64,000 bases of DNA from Novosphingobium sp. PhB57 (GCF_004342985.1 NZ_SMBO01000001.1:1-64000), one strand, 5' to 3'; positions 32,109 to 42,349 are shown, counted from the stretch's first letter. Made by a program: numbers and translations. The notes: generated by a model not told the origin, from the sequence alone.

Positions 32109-33394
32109 ATTTCCCCGTATCCCCAGAAACCCTCGCCGCGGCGGAAGCGGAAGCCGAGCTTCCGCGCAGCCGCCCGCGAGGCCGCCCGTCCCGCGGGCGC
32201 CAGGCCGCCATTGCCGCCATCGCGCTGGTCGCGGTGGCGGGCATCGGCTGGAAAACCTTCAGTCACTCCGAAGCCGACGCGGCGCCGATGGCGCCTGCCG
32301 TCGTCCAGGCCGCCAATCCGCTGATGCGCGACGTGACCGAGTGGGACGACTATGTCGGCCGCTTCGCACCCAGCAAGTCGGTGGAAGTGCGCCCGCGTGT
32401 CTCGGGCGCGATCACGCAGCTGTTCTTCAAGGACGGCGATTTCGTCCGCGAAGGGCAGCCGCTGTTCACCGTCGATCCGCGTCCTTACCGCGCCTCGCTG
32501 GCCGAGGCGCAGGCCGAAGTGGCCTCCGCCCAGAGCGCGCTCGTCCTTGCGAAATCGGACTATGCCCGCGTCGCCGGCTTGAAGGGTGACGAGGCCATGG
32601 CCGCCAGCGAAGTCGACCAGCTTCGCGCCAAGGTCCGCGCTGCCACTGCCGCGCTCGCAGGGGCCGAGGCCCGGGTGCGCCAGCGTTCGCTCGACGTCGA
32701 GTTCGCCACCGTGCGCGCCCCGATCTCGGGCCGGATTTCCGATCGCCGCGTGGACGTGGGCAACCTCGTCTCGGGCGAGAACGGCACCGGCGCCACGCTG
32801 CTGACCACGATCAATGCCGTCAGCCCGATCTACTTCACATTCGATGCCTCCGAAGCGCTGTTCCTCAAGACCCAGCGCGAGAAGGCCGAGCACAAGGACG
32901 CCGCCAACGTCCAGGTCCGCCTCCAGGACGAGGCGGCCTATCGCTGGAACGGCAAGCTGGACTTCACCGACAACGGGCTCGACCCGCGCTCGGGCACGAT
33001 CCGCGTGCGCGCCGTGCTCGACAATCCCGATGGCTTCCTGACGCCGGGCATGTTCGGCAACATGCGTCTGGCCGAAGGCGGCACGGTCAAGGCCATGCTG
33101 GTGCCCGACGATGCGATCCAGTCCGACCAGGCGCGCAAGGTGGTGCTGACGGTGGGCAAGGACAGCGTGGTGGCGGCCAAGCCGGTCGAACTCGGCCCGC
33201 TGGTGGACGGCCTTCGCGTCATCCGCTCGGGCCTTGCCCCCACGGACCGCGTCGTCATCTCCAACTACCAGGCCGCCATTGCCGGCGCCAAGGTCAATAC
33301 CCGCCGCGGCCAGATCGCGGCGGACCCCAAGGCGGCCAGTGCCGTCTCCGGTCCCAGCGCGCCCGTTGCCGCGCAGGCCACGCTCGCCAACTGA
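32105..33394 (+). CDS. RND efflux membrane fusion protein (AcrA/MexA family)
   Basis: This 429-aa periplasmic adaptor is anchored by one N-terminal membrane segment (AAIAAIALVAVAGIGW) rather than a lipid. The order is typical: a barrel-sandwich start (VEVRPRVSGAITQLFFKDGD), an alpha-hairpin with Ala/Glu repeats from about residue 140 to 200, the second lipoyl half (FATVRAPISGRIS), a beta-barrel domain (PIYFTFDASEALFL) and a membrane-proximal end (VPDDAIQSDQ). It links the inner-membrane pump to the outer-membrane channel encoded downstream. It starts with GTG overlapping the upstream stop. Confidence 0.93.
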   Translation: MNFPVSPETLAAAEAEAELPRSRPRGRPSRGRQAAIAAIALVAVAGIGWKTFSHSEADAAPMAPAVVQAANPLMRDVTEWDDYVGRFAPSKSVEVRPRVSGAITQLFFKDGDFVREGQPLFTVDPRPYRASLAEAQAEVASAQSALVLAKSDYARVAGLKGDEAMAASEVDQLRAKVRAATAALAGAEARVRQRSLDVEFATVRAPISGRISDRRVDVGNLVSGENGTGATLLTTINAVSPIYFTFDASEALFLKTQREKAEHKDAANVQVRLQDEAAYRWNGKLDFTDNGLDPRSGTIRVRAVLDNPDGFLTPGMFGNMRLAEGGTVKAMLVPDDAIQSDQARKVVLTVGKDSVVAAKPVELGPLVDGLRVIRSGLAPTDRVVISNYQAAIAGAKVNTRRGQIAADPKAASAVSGPSAPVAAQATLAN

Positions 33395-33407
33395 CATTCA
33401 CCCATCG

Positions 33408-33441
33408 GGGGAGCGGTCCTCGACCTGAGTGACCGCTCCCC
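33408..33441 (+). repeat. Intercistronic hairpin between adaptor and pump genes
   Basis: An 11-bp stem GGGGAGCGGTC/GACCGCTCCCC with a 12-base loop occupies the 66-bp gap between the two genes. No T-run follows, so it may adjust relative mRNA stability rather than terminate. Confidence 0.6.
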
Positions 33442-33460
33442 GTGACAGGGGCATATTCCC

Positions 33461-36400
33461 ATGCGATTTTCCCGGTTCTTCATCGACCGGCCGATCTTCG
33501 CAGGCGTCATCGCGGTGATCCTCACCGTGGTGGGTGCGCTTGCGTTCTTCGGCCTGCCGGTCAGCCAATATCCCGACATCGTCCCCCCGACGGTGACGGT
33601 GACCGCCCAATATCCCGGCGCTTCCGCCGAAACCGTCGCCGACACCGTGGCCGCTCCCATCGAGCAGGAAATCAACGGCGTCGACGACATGCTCTACATG
33701 TCCTCGCAGTCGACCGGCGACGGCAAGGTGACCATCACCGTCACCTTCAAGATCGGCACCGACCTCGATGCCGCGCAGGTTCTCGTGCAGAACCGTGTCG
33801 CCATTGCCGAACCGCGTCTTCCCGACGCGGTGCGCGCGATGGGCGTGGTGACGCGCAAGACCTCGCCCGAATTCCTGATGGTCGTGAACCTGCAGTCGCC
33901 CGACGGCACGTTCAACCGTGACTACCTGTCGAACTATGCCCTCACGCAGGTCAAGGACCGCCTCTCGCGCCTGAACGGCGTGGGTGACGTGCAGCTGTTC
34001 GGCTCGCGCGACTACGGCATGCGCATCTGGATCGATCCCACCAAGGCCGCCGCCATGAACCTGACGGCGGGCGAGATCGTCGCCGCGCTCAAGGCCCAGA
34101 ACGTGCAGGTCTCCTCCGGTGCGATCGGCGCGCCGCCGTATGATCGCGGCAATGCCTATCAGGTCGGCGTCGAGATGCAGGGCCGCCTGACCACGCCCGA
34201 GCAGTTCGGCGACATCGTCGTGCGCACCGATGCCGAAGGCCGCCAGGTCCGCGTGCGTGACGTGGCGCGCGTGGAACTGGGCGCGCAGGACTACACCACC
34301 AACACCTACCTTTCCGGCAAGCCCACGGTGGTGATCGCCGTGCTGCAACGTCCGGGCTCGAACGCGCTCGACGCCGCCAAGGCCGTGCGCGCCGAGATGG
34401 ACGACGTGGCCACGCACTTCCCCAAGGGCCTCGAATACTCCGTCATCTACAATCCCACCGAGTTCATCGGCCAGTCGATCGACGCGGTGTACCACACCCT
34501 GTTCGAGGCGGTGATCCTCGTCGTCCTCGTCATCCTCGTCTTCCTCCAGAACTGGCGCGCCGCCGTCATTCCGATCATCGCCATCCCGGTCTCGCTGGTC
34601 GGCACCGCGATCATGCTCGCGGCGGTCGGATACTCGCTCAACAACCTCTCGCTGTTCGGGCTGGTGCTCGCCATCGGCATCGTCGTCGACGACGCGATCG
34701 TCGTGGTCGAGAACGTGGAGCGCTACATCGAGGAGGGCATGTCTCCGCTGGAGGCCGCCCGCCGCTCGATGGACGAAGTGACGGGCGCGCTGATCGCCAT
34801 CGTCCTGGTGCTCTGCGCGGTCTTCGTGCCGACGCTGTTCATCACCGGCATGTCGGGCCAGTTCTACAAGCAGTTCGCCGTCACCATCACCACCGCCACG
34901 GTGATCTCGCTGGTGCTGTCGCTCACGCTGTCTCCGGCCCTGGCGGCGATGCTGCTGAAGGAACGCCATGCCCTGCCAGAGGGCGCCCCGCGCTGGAAGC
35001 GGACGCTGCAAGGCGCCGCGGACAGGTTCAACCACGGCTTCGAACGCATGAGCGAGGGCTATGCCCGCCTTACGCTCACCCTGGTGAAGCGCCCGGTGAA
35101 GATGATGGCGGGCTATGCCGCGCTCATCGCCGCCACCGTGGGCCTGTTCTGGGCGACGCCTGCGGGCTTCATCCCGAACCAGGACCAGGGCTACTTCCTC
35201 GCCGCGATCTTCCTGCCGCCGGGCTCCTCGCTCAACCGCACGGACGAAGTGACGCAGGAAGTCGCCAAGCGCATCCTGCCGGTGAAGGGCCTGCGCGGCG
35301 CGGTGATGTTCGCCGGCTTCCACGGTCCCTCGCAGACCGCCGCGCCGGACGCCGCCGCCATCTACTTCCCCTTCAAGAGCTTCGAGGAGCGGAAAGCTCT
35401 CGGCGTGACCTATGAAGGGATCATGGCCCAGGCCCAGGCCGCGATGCAGGGCTACGACAAGGCGCAGGTCCTGCTGATCCCGCCGCCGACCATCAACGGC
35501 ATCGTCCCCCCGGGCGGCTACCGCATGGTCGTGGAGGACAAGGAAGGGCGCGGTCTGGCTGAGCTTCAGAAGGCTGCCGGCGCGCTGATCGCCAAGGCCA
35601 ACCAGGCCCCCGAACTGAGCCAGGTCTATACCTTGTTCACCATGAACACCCCGCGCGTCTTCGCCGACGTCGACCGCCGCAAGGCCGACATGCTGGGCGT
35701 CTCTCCCGCCAAGGTCTTCGAGGCGATGCAGGTCTATCTCGGATCGTCCTACATCAACGATTTCAACCTGTTGGGACGCACTTATCGCGTCACCGCGCAG
35801 GCCGATGCCGAGCATCGCGGATCGACGGCGGACATCGCCAACCTCCAGACCCGCTCGGACTCGGGTGCGATGGTGCCGGTCGGCTCGGTCGCGACCTTCA
35901 AGGACCAGACCGGACCCTACCGCGTGGTGCGCTACAACCTGCACCCGGCGGTGGAAATCGACGGCAGCTACGGCAAGGGCTACTCCTCGGGCCAGTCGCT
36001 GGCGACGATGGAGAAGATCGCAGGCGAAACCCTGCCTTCGGGCTACGGCACCGAGTGGACGGGTATCGCCTATCAGCAGGCCACCGCAGGCAATACCGCC
36101 GGCGTGGTGTTCGGCATGGCCGTGCTCTTCGTCTTCCTGGTGCTCGCCGCCCAGTACGAGAGCCTGACCCTGCCGCTGGCGATCATCCTGATCGTGCCGA
36201 TGTGCCTCTTCGCGGCGATGCTCGGCGTGAATCTCAGGGGGATGGACAACAATATCCTCACCCAGATCGGTCTGGTCGTGCTGATTGCCCTTGCCGCCAA
36301 GAACGCGATCCTCGTGGTCGAATTCGCCAAGCAGGCTGAAGAGGAACGGGGTTATTCGCCGGTGGAGGCAGCCGTCTACGCGGCCCGCACCCGCCTGCGC

Positions 36401-36646
36401 CCGATCCTGATGACCTCGCTGGCCTTCATCCTCGGCACGGTGCCGCTGGTGATCGCCAAGGGTGCGGGCGCTGAGCTTCGCCAGGCGCTGGGCACGGCGG
36501 TGTTCTTCGGAATGACCGGCGTCACCGCCTTCGGCCTGTTGTTCACGCCTACCTTCTATGTCGTCTGCCGCAAGCTGGCGGCCTCCCTGCGGCGCAAGCC
36601 TGCAGCGGGTCATCACGCCAGCCACGCGGTCGTGCCGGCGGAATGA
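33461..36646 (+). CDS. RND efflux pump permease (AcrB/MexB, HAE1 family)
   Basis: This 1061-aa inner-membrane trimer subunit expels hydrophobic or amphiphilic compounds using the proton gradient. It has the N-terminal FFIDRPIFAGVIAVI helix and two large periplasmic loops. The proton relay pair is in GIVVDDAIVVVENVER (TM4) and the partner Lys in LAAKNAILVVEFAKQ (TM10), with FIPNQDQGYF after TM7. Length and motifs are those of complete HAE1 pumps. It is followed by the outer-membrane factor gene at 11 bp, and the pump is preceded by its adaptor. Regulation by the neighbouring TetR is likely. Confidence 0.96.
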   Translation: MRFSRFFIDRPIFAGVIAVILTVVGALAFFGLPVSQYPDIVPPTVTVTAQYPGASAETVADTVAAPIEQEINGVDDMLYMSSQSTGDGKVTITVTFKIGTDLDAAQVLVQNRVAIAEPRLPDAVRAMGVVTRKTSPEFLMVVNLQSPDGTFNRDYLSNYALTQVKDRLSRLNGVGDVQLFGSRDYGMRIWIDPTKAAAMNLTAGEIVAALKAQNVQVSSGAIGAPPYDRGNAYQVGVEMQGRLTTPEQFGDIVVRTDAEGRQVRVRDVARVELGAQDYTTNTYLSGKPTVVIAVLQRPGSNALDAAKAVRAEMDDVATHFPKGLEYSVIYNPTEFIGQSIDAVYHTLFEAVILVVLVILVFLQNWRAAVIPIIAIPVSLVGTAIMLAAVGYSLNNLSLFGLVLAIGIVVDDAIVVVENVERYIEEGMSPLEAARRSMDEVTGALIAIVLVLCAVFVPTLFITGMSGQFYKQFAVTITTATVISLVLSLTLSPALAAMLLKERHALPEGAPRWKRTLQGAADRFNHGFERMSEGYARLTLTLVKRPVKMMAGYAALIAATVGLFWATPAGFIPNQDQGYFLAAIFLPPGSSLNRTDEVTQEVAKRILPVKGLRGAVMFAGFHGPSQTAAPDAAAIYFPFKSFEERKALGVTYEGIMAQAQAAMQGYDKAQVLLIPPPTINGIVPPGGYRMVVEDKEGRGLAELQKAAGALIAKANQAPELSQVYTLFTMNTPRVFADVDRRKADMLGVSPAKVFEAMQVYLGSSYINDFNLLGRTYRVTAQADAEHRGSTADIANLQTRSDSGAMVPVGSVATFKDQTGPYRVVRYNLHPAVEIDGSYGKGYSSGQSLATMEKIAGETLPSGYGTEWTGIAYQQATAGNTAGVVFGMAVLFVFLVLAAQYESLTLPLAIILIVPMCLFAAMLGVNLRGMDNNILTQIGLVVLIALAAKNAILVVEFAKQAEEERGYSPVEAAVYAARTRLRPILMTSLAFILGTVPLVIAKGAGAELRQALGTAVFFGMTGVTAFGLLFTPTFYVVCRKLAASLRRKPAAGHHASHAVVPAE

Positions 36647-36657
36647 AAGGACGCAAG

Positions 36658-38073
36658 ATGTCCCTGAATATCAAATCCCTGGTCGCGGGACTTCTCGCCG
36701 CGACCACCCTCTCGGCCTGCGCCGTCGGACCCGACTATGTCGCGCCGACGCCGCCGGCCCAGGCCGCGGCGCCCTTCGTGGGCGTCCAGACCGCCGAAGT
36801 CACGGCCGCCGCGCCGGACGATACCTGGTGGCGGCTCTACAACGACCCGGTGCTTGACGGCCTGGTGACCGATGCCCTGGCCGCCAATACCGATGTGCGG
36901 GTGGCCGTGGCGCGGATCGAGAAGGCCCGCGCCAGCCTGCGCGGCGCCCGCTCGGACCGCCTGCCGCAGACCGACGTCAGCGCCAGCGGGACATATGGCC
37001 GCGTTTCCGAAGCGCAGGCTCTTCCCGGTTTCGATCGGGAAGGGCGCCGCGTGGATGGCCAGCTTGCGGTCAGCTACGAACTCGACCTGTTCGGCCGCGT
37101 TTCGCGCGGGGTCGAGGCCTCCCGCGGCGATCTCGGCGCCGCGCAGGAGGATGCCGATGCGGTGCGGGTGACGGTCGTCGCCGATACCGTGCGCGCCTAT
37201 GTCGATGCCACCAGCGCCGCCGACCAGCTTGGGGTTGCGCAGCGCACGGTGGAGCTGCTCGACCGTTCGGCGCGCATCACCAATGCCCGCTTTGAGCGCG
37301 GCCTCAACGAGAAGCTCGACGTGATCCGCGTCACTCAGCTTCGCGAGCAGCAGGCGGCGATGATCCCGAGCCTTCAGGCTGCCCGCGATGCGGCGCTGTT
37401 CCGCCTCGCGACCCTGACCGGGCGCACTCCGCAGGACCTGCCCGAGGCGGCGCGGACCCGCACCACCACGCCGGACGTGAGCAGCCCGATTCCCGTGGGA
37501 GACGGCGCCACCCTGCTGGCGCGCCGTCCCGACGTGAAGGCGGCCGAGCGCCGTCTTGCGGCGGACACCGCCCGCGTGGGCGTGGCCACGGCCGATCTCT
37601 ATCCCAAGATCACGCTGGGCGGATCGATCGGCACCACGGCAGTCGGCGCGACCGACATCTTCGGCGGCGGACCGCTGCGCTGGCTGCTCGGGCCGATGAT
37701 TTCCTGGGCTTTCCCCAACCAGGAAGCGATCCGTTCGCGGATCGGCGGGGCCAAGGCCGATGCCAAGGCCGATCTTGCCAGTTTCGACGGCACCGTGCTG
37801 CGCGCGCTGGAGGAAACCGAGACGGCGCTTTCGGCCTATCGCAACGCTCTGCTGCGCAAGGCGCGCCTCGCCTCGGCCCGGGATGCGGCGGAGCGGGCGG
37901 CGAACGTCAGTCTGGCGCGCGAGACCAGGGGTCAGATCGATGCGCTCGACGTGCTCGACGCCCAGCGCACGCTGGCCCAGTCCGAAGCCGACTATGCAGC
38001 GGCGACCCGCGCCGTGGCCTTCGCGCAAGTGGACTTGTTCCGGGCGCTGGGCGGTAGCTGGCAGGAAACCTGA
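36658..38073 (+). CDS. Outer-membrane efflux lipoprotein (NodT/OprM family)
   Basis: This 471-aa TolC-like channel has a lipoprotein signal: the lipobox LSAC puts the acylated Cys at residue 21, followed by AVGPDYVAPTPP, a NodT-family hallmark. Two homologous coiled-coil halves follow (for example RIEKARASLRGARSDRLPQT and a second half with TETALSAYRN and LDVLDAQRTLAQSEADY). The start at 36658 has AAAGGA eight bases upstream; an in-frame ATG at 36643 overlaps the pump stop and lacks a site. It completes the tripartite pump. Confidence 0.93.
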   Translation: MSLNIKSLVAGLLAATTLSACAVGPDYVAPTPPAQAAAPFVGVQTAEVTAAAPDDTWWRLYNDPVLDGLVTDALAANTDVRVAVARIEKARASLRGARSDRLPQTDVSASGTYGRVSEAQALPGFDREGRRVDGQLAVSYELDLFGRVSRGVEASRGDLGAAQEDADAVRVTVVADTVRAYVDATSAADQLGVAQRTVELLDRSARITNARFERGLNEKLDVIRVTQLREQQAAMIPSLQAARDAALFRLATLTGRTPQDLPEAARTRTTTPDVSSPIPVGDGATLLARRPDVKAAERRLAADTARVGVATADLYPKITLGGSIGTTAVGATDIFGGGPLRWLLGPMISWAFPNQEAIRSRIGGAKADAKADLASFDGTVLRALEETETALSAYRNALLRKARLASARDAAERAANVSLARETRGQIDALDVLDAQRTLAQSEADYAAATRAVAFAQVDLFRALGGSWQET

Positions 38074-38093
38074 CGGGCTTCGCGGCCCAAACG

Positions 38094-38131
38094 AAAGGGG
38101 GCGGCAAGGTGATGCCTTGCCGCCCCCTTTT
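38094..38131. terminator. Bidirectional terminator after the RND operon
   Basis: The 13-bp stem GGGGGCGGCAAGG/CCTTGCCGCCCCC is flanked by AAA on the left and TTTT on the right. It lies between the RND operon and the convergent TBDR gene and can serve both. Confidence 0.9.
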
Positions 38132-38148
38132 CGTATCGGCCGTTACGG

Positions 38149-40599
38149 TCAGCGCGAGCCGAACGCGTAGCGCACGTTGATGCCGAATTCGCGCGGGGCC
38201 GTGGTGGTCACGCCGGTATACGTGCTCGTGGCCGTGGCGCCCGTCGGGCCGGTGAAGACCGGGCGGCCGGTGGCGGGGTTGAACTGGCCCGCGAAGCCAA
38301 GCTGCTGATAGGCCGTGAACAGCGGGTTGGTGCGGGTGAGCGTCTTCGTCGTGTCGAAGACGTTCTTGGCGTAGAGACCGATTTCCCATGCCCCGTCGCC
38401 CGAGCGCAGGCCCGCGAAGAGGTTCACCAGGGCATAGTCGCTCACGTCGTCCCAGGCGTTGCCGGGATCGCCCTGCGACTTGCCGGTGTAAGTCAGGAGG
38501 CCGCGAAGGTAGGCATCGTTGCCGCCGAAGGCCGGGAACGAATATTCGCTCTGCACGGTGGCCGAGAAGGGCGCCATGAACGAGGCCCGCTGCGAGACGT
38601 TGCAGGCGGCGATGTTGTTGGCGCCGACAGCGGCCTGGAGGTCCGCCAGCGAGGGCGCGCTGGTGGTCGCATCGGGCACGCCATCGCCGTCCAGATCGTT
38701 GCACGGCACGCTGCCGCCCTTGATCTTGCCCAGCGAGTAGCTGGCCGAGGCGTTCAAGGTCCAGCCCTGCGTAATGTCGAACGAGACGTCGCCTTCGACA
38801 CCGTTGACCTCAACCGGCACGGCGCCGACGAAGTTGAAGTTGTTGACCTGCTGGGCCAGCCCGGTGACCGCACCCGTGGTGGGATCGCGCAGGGCGACGG
38901 TGTTGACGTAGAACACACCCGAACCCGGCACGCGGTAGGGGTAGTTCTTGAACTTCTGGTGGTAGCCGGTGAGGTTGAAGCGCAGGCGGCCGTCCATGAG
39001 CGTGGACTTCAGGCCGATTTCATAGGATTCCGAGGTTTCGGCCGGCAGGTGAAGGAACGAGTTTTCCAGCGGCGAAGGGGTGATGTTGAAATCGCCCACG
39101 ACATTGATGCCGGGCCGCCAGGAGCTGCCGGTGGCGGCGTAGATCATCAGGTCAGGCGTGAAGTTGTGCTTGATCGACCCGCTGTAGATCCACTTCTTCG
39201 CCTTCTGCGCATTGTTGGAGATCGTGGCGCCGTTGACGATCAGCTGGCTCTCGTCCTTGTAATCGATATGACGCGCGCCCCCCGAGATTTCGGTAGCATC
39301 GCCGATATGCACGGTGAGGTTGCCGAAGATCGACTGTTCGTGAGTCTTGCCCTGGCTGGTGATCGGCGTCTGCACGACTTGCGCAATGCCGCCGCCGAAG
39401 GCCGCGGGCAGGGCCACGATCGTCGGGTTGGTCAGGTCCGTATGCGGCTTGTTGTGGCTGTCGAAGAAGCCGGCCACATAGTCGACCATGCCGAACAGGC
39501 GCGCTTCGTTCTGCAGCCGGACTTCATGCGATTCCGAGGTGGAGCGGGTATCGGTGATCTGGTCGACATTGCCGGCAAAGGCGTTGCCCTTGTCGAAGTT
39601 CTCCGTCGAGTGGATCTTCTGGGTATAGTACTGGCCCTGATAGATCAGGCGCTGGCCCCAGCCGCTGGCTTCCGCGCGCCAGTTGTAGACATCGAAGGCC
39701 TGGTTGACGAGGCGCGGGCTCTCGTAGTTCGAGAGGCGGTCCTTCGACGAGATGTAGACCGGGCTGGGTGTGGCGTCCGGATTGACCTCCGAGAAGGAGG
39801 CGATCTGGTCGTAGCTGCGCTGGTCGCGGTCGAGGCGCTGGTACATGCCTTCGAAGCGGAGCCAGTCGGTGGGCGTGACGAGGCCGGAAATACGGCCGCT
39901 CTTGGTGCGCGACCAGGGATCGCGGTTGGTGTAGATCGAGCGGACGCGGTCCAGCTCGTTCTCATCCCAGACGCCGGCGGCGCGGATCGCGGCGATGCCC
40001 TCGATCACGGGGATGTTAAGGCCGGCCTTGATGTTCTGCGTGCCGATGTCGTTGGCCGTCATGTCCACGAAACCGCCCAGCGAATAGAGGTCGGGCTTCT
40101 TGGTGGTGACGGTGATCGAACCCGAGGGCGAGGCGCGGCCGCGCAGCGTGCCCTGGGGGCCGCGCTGCACTTCGATCTGGCCGATGTCGTACATCTGCTG
40201 CAGCACGATGCCGGCAGTGATCGGCGCGTCGTTCATGTAGAATTCGACGGTGGGGTTGTTGCCGCTGGCGTTCACGTCGAAGTTGACGCCGCGCATCTTG
40301 GCGTTGCCGCCGATGCCGTTGGCATTGGTGTCGAGCTGGAGACCCGGCGCCAGCGTCGAAACTTCCTTGAAGTCACGCAAGTTGAGCTTGCCGATCTCGT
40401 CGGCGGTGACGGTGTCGATCACGGCGGGAACGTCCTGCACGTCTTCGTCGCGGCGACGGGCCTGGACGATGATGACGTTGGCTTCGTTGGCCGACACCGC
40501 ATCGGGCGCTTCCTGGGCCAGGGCAGGGGCAACCCACCCCAGGCCGCACATACCCGACAGGCCCGCCGAACACAGCATCAGCTGCTTGAACGCACGCAT
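38149..40599 (-). CDS. TonB-dependent receptor
   Basis: This 816-aa outer-membrane receptor has a signal peptide (LGWVAPALAQ) and a TonB-box-like VIIVQARRRDED. The plug has KMRGVNFDVNASG and IEVQRGPQGTLRGRASPSG; the last stretch differs from the usual LFGRN and is typical of one sphingomonad receptor subgroup. The barrel ends in FGINVRYAFGSR. A loop LDGDGVPDATTS may bind Ca2+. The start at 40599 has GGAGGGAGAG upstream; the longer frame to 40875 runs through a terminator and dyad region. The same-strand neighbour upstream is an MFS transporter, possibly its inner-membrane partner. Confidence 0.9.
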   Translation of the reverse strand: MRAFKQLMLCSAGLSGMCGLGWVAPALAQEAPDAVSANEANVIIVQARRRDEDVQDVPAVIDTVTADEIGKLNLRDFKEVSTLAPGLQLDTNANGIGGNAKMRGVNFDVNASGNNPTVEFYMNDAPITAGIVLQQMYDIGQIEVQRGPQGTLRGRASPSGSITVTTKKPDLYSLGGFVDMTANDIGTQNIKAGLNIPVIEGIAAIRAAGVWDENELDRVRSIYTNRDPWSRTKSGRISGLVTPTDWLRFEGMYQRLDRDQRSYDQIASFSEVNPDATPSPVYISSKDRLSNYESPRLVNQAFDVYNWRAEASGWGQRLIYQGQYYTQKIHSTENFDKGNAFAGNVDQITDTRSTSESHEVRLQNEARLFGMVDYVAGFFDSHNKPHTDLTNPTIVALPAAFGGGIAQVVQTPITSQGKTHEQSIFGNLTVHIGDATEISGGARHIDYKDESQLIVNGATISNNAQKAKKWIYSGSIKHNFTPDLMIYAATGSSWRPGINVVGDFNITPSPLENSFLHLPAETSESYEIGLKSTLMDGRLRFNLTGYHQKFKNYPYRVPGSGVFYVNTVALRDPTTGAVTGLAQQVNNFNFVGAVPVEVNGVEGDVSFDITQGWTLNASASYSLGKIKGGSVPCNDLDGDGVPDATTSAPSLADLQAAVGANNIAACNVSQRASFMAPFSATVQSEYSFPAFGGNDAYLRGLLTYTGKSQGDPGNAWDDVSDYALVNLFAGLRSGDGAWEIGLYAKNVFDTTKTLTRTNPLFTAYQQLGFAGQFNPATGRPVFTGPTGATATSTYTGVTTTAPREFGINVRYAFGSR

Positions 40600-40660
40600 T
40601 GACTCTCCCTCCGATTTCTTTGCTCTTGATTGGGAGAATGGGTGCTTGCGCGAGGCCCTT

Positions 40661-40693
40661 TTTGTCAAATGAAATGGCTTCATTTCTGACAAA
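40661..40693. promoter_or_regulatory. Imperfect dyad upstream of the TBDR gene
   Basis: Outer arms TTTGTCA/TGACAAA and inner arms ATGAA/TTCAT are arranged around a central TGGC. It lies 62 bp upstream of the receptor ATG, where an operator would be expected. No regulator gene is adjacent. Confidence 0.45.
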
Positions 40694-40807
40694 CTACGGC
40701 ATGGCGTTATTTGAACACTCGCCCAAATTCTCGCGAAGCCGCTGAAATCGCCCGATTCGCTCTTGTGCCGGGGTCTGGTCGGGCTTGGGAGATTGTCCGC
40801 CGCAACG

Positions 40808-40831
40808 AAAAGGGGGCGCCGAAGCGCCCCC
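40808..40831 (-). terminator. Rho-independent terminator of the MFS gene
   Basis: On the minus strand, GGGGGCGC-TTCG-GCGCCCCC is followed by TTTT. It lies 54 bp after the MFS stop, which separates this gene from the TBDR downstream. Confidence 0.88.
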
Positions 40832-40885
40832 TTGCCGATCGATAGGGTGGCTGGCCGCCGAAAGCGGCCCGCCATGGGCAGCCGA

Positions 40886-42199
40886 TCAGTTACGGCTGGC
40901 CAGTTCCTTGTTCAGCCAGAGCGCCGCCAGGGTGGCGATCGCGCCGGAGAGCAGGTAGCCGCCCGAAGCGATCAGGCCCCAGTGGCTGGACAGCAGCAAC
41001 GCCGCCAGCGGGGCGAAGCCGGCGCCGAACAGCCAGGCCAGATCGCTCGTGAGCGCCGAGCCGGTGTAGCGATGCTCGCTGGCGAAGGCCGAGGCGACGA
41101 CGCCCGAGGACTGCCCGAAAGCGAGGCCGAGCAGGATGAAGCCGATGATCATGAAGGCGATTTCGCCTGCCGGACCGGCATCGAGGAGCTGCGGCGCGAA
41201 GCCCGAGAACACCGCGATGGCGACGGCGCAGCTGCCCAGCAGGTTACGGCGTCCGAAGCGGTCGGCAATGCGCCCCGAAGCGATCACCGCGACGACGCCG
41301 AAGGCGGCCGCGAGCGCTTCGATCAGCAGGAAGCTGATCGGCGAATCGGGCGTGAAGAGGAACACCCACGAGAGCGGGAACACGGTGACCATGTGGAACA
41401 GCGCGAAGCTGGCGAGCGGGGCGAAAGCGCCCAGAACGATGGTCTTCCACTCGTTGCGGAGGGTGGCGCCGACGCTGACCGGCTGAAGGTCGCGGCTGGC
41501 GAACAGGTTCTCGAACTCTTCGGTGACGACGATGCGAAGGCGCGCGAAGAGCGCGACGACGTTGATCGCGAAAGCCACGAAGAAGGGATAGCGCCAGCCC
41601 CAGTCGAGGAAGTCGGCGGCGGGGAGGGCGGCGATCATGAAGGCGAAGAGCGTGGAGGCCACGATCAGGCCGAACGGCGCGCCGAGCTGCGGGATCATCG
41701 CATACCAGCCGCGCTTGTGCTCGGGCGCGTTCAGCGCGAGCAGCGAGGCCAGGCCGTCCCAGGTGCCGCCAAGGGCGAAGCCCTGGCCCAGACGGAACAG
41801 GCAGAGCAGGACGATCGCGGTGTTTCCGGCCGATTCATACGAAGGCAGGAACGCGATCGCCGCGGTGGAGCCGCCGAGCATGAACAGTGCGATCGTCAGC
41901 TTGGTGCCGCGGCCATAGGCGCGGTCGACCGCCATGAAGATCAGCGAGCCGAACGGGCGGGCCACGAAGGCCAGCGCGAAGACCGCGAAGGAATAGAGCG
42001 TGCCGGTCAGCGCGTCGACGAAGGGGAAGAACAGCTTCGGGAACACCAGCACCGAGGCGATGGCGTAAACGAAGAAGTCAAAGAACTCCGACGTTCGGCC
42101 GATGATCACGCCGATGGCGATTTCACCGGGCGACGGCTGGTGATGCTCCTTGAACGTCGGCAGGCCCAGGGCTTCGCGGGGCTGGGGGATGCTGGTCAT
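40886..42199 (-). CDS. MFS transporter, metabolite:H+ symporter type
   Basis: This 437-aa, 12-span inner-membrane carrier has the MHS-type start GEIAIGVIIGRTSEFFDFFVY. The loop 2-3 region contains FVARPFGSLIFMAVDRAYGR and the loop 8-9 region ASGRIADRFGRRN. MHS members take up organic acids or osmolytes with protons. Upstream are no co-transcribed genes; downstream, after a terminator, is a TBDR on the same strand. The substrate is unknown. Confidence 0.88.
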   Translation of the reverse strand: MTSIPQPREALGLPTFKEHHQPSPGEIAIGVIIGRTSEFFDFFVYAIASVLVFPKLFFPFVDALTGTLYSFAVFALAFVARPFGSLIFMAVDRAYGRGTKLTIALFMLGGSTAAIAFLPSYESAGNTAIVLLCLFRLGQGFALGGTWDGLASLLALNAPEHKRGWYAMIPQLGAPFGLIVASTLFAFMIAALPAADFLDWGWRYPFFVAFAINVVALFARLRIVVTEEFENLFASRDLQPVSVGATLRNEWKTIVLGAFAPLASFALFHMVTVFPLSWVFLFTPDSPISFLLIEALAAAFGVVAVIASGRIADRFGRRNLLGSCAVAIAVFSGFAPQLLDAGPAGEIAFMIIGFILLGLAFGQSSGVVASAFASEHRYTGSALTSDLAWLFGAGFAPLAALLLSSHWGLIASGGYLLSGAIATLAALWLNKELASRN

Positions 42200-42349
42200 T
42201 TCGATTCTGCGGCCTTCGTTTCGGGTCCGCGCGCGGCCGGCCCTGGATAAAGCCTGCCGGATGCGGACGAATCAAGGCGGGCGCGCGAAACGCCCGGCTA
42301 CATGGTGAGGCCCTATCGTCATTGATGGCCGTCAAGGGGATTGGACAAA

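Noticed and set aside
33398..36625. 1075-aa open frame on the minus strand
   Set aside because: It lies opposite the RND pump gene and is rich in His/Arg/Asp without domains. The plus strand carries all the conserved pump motifs.
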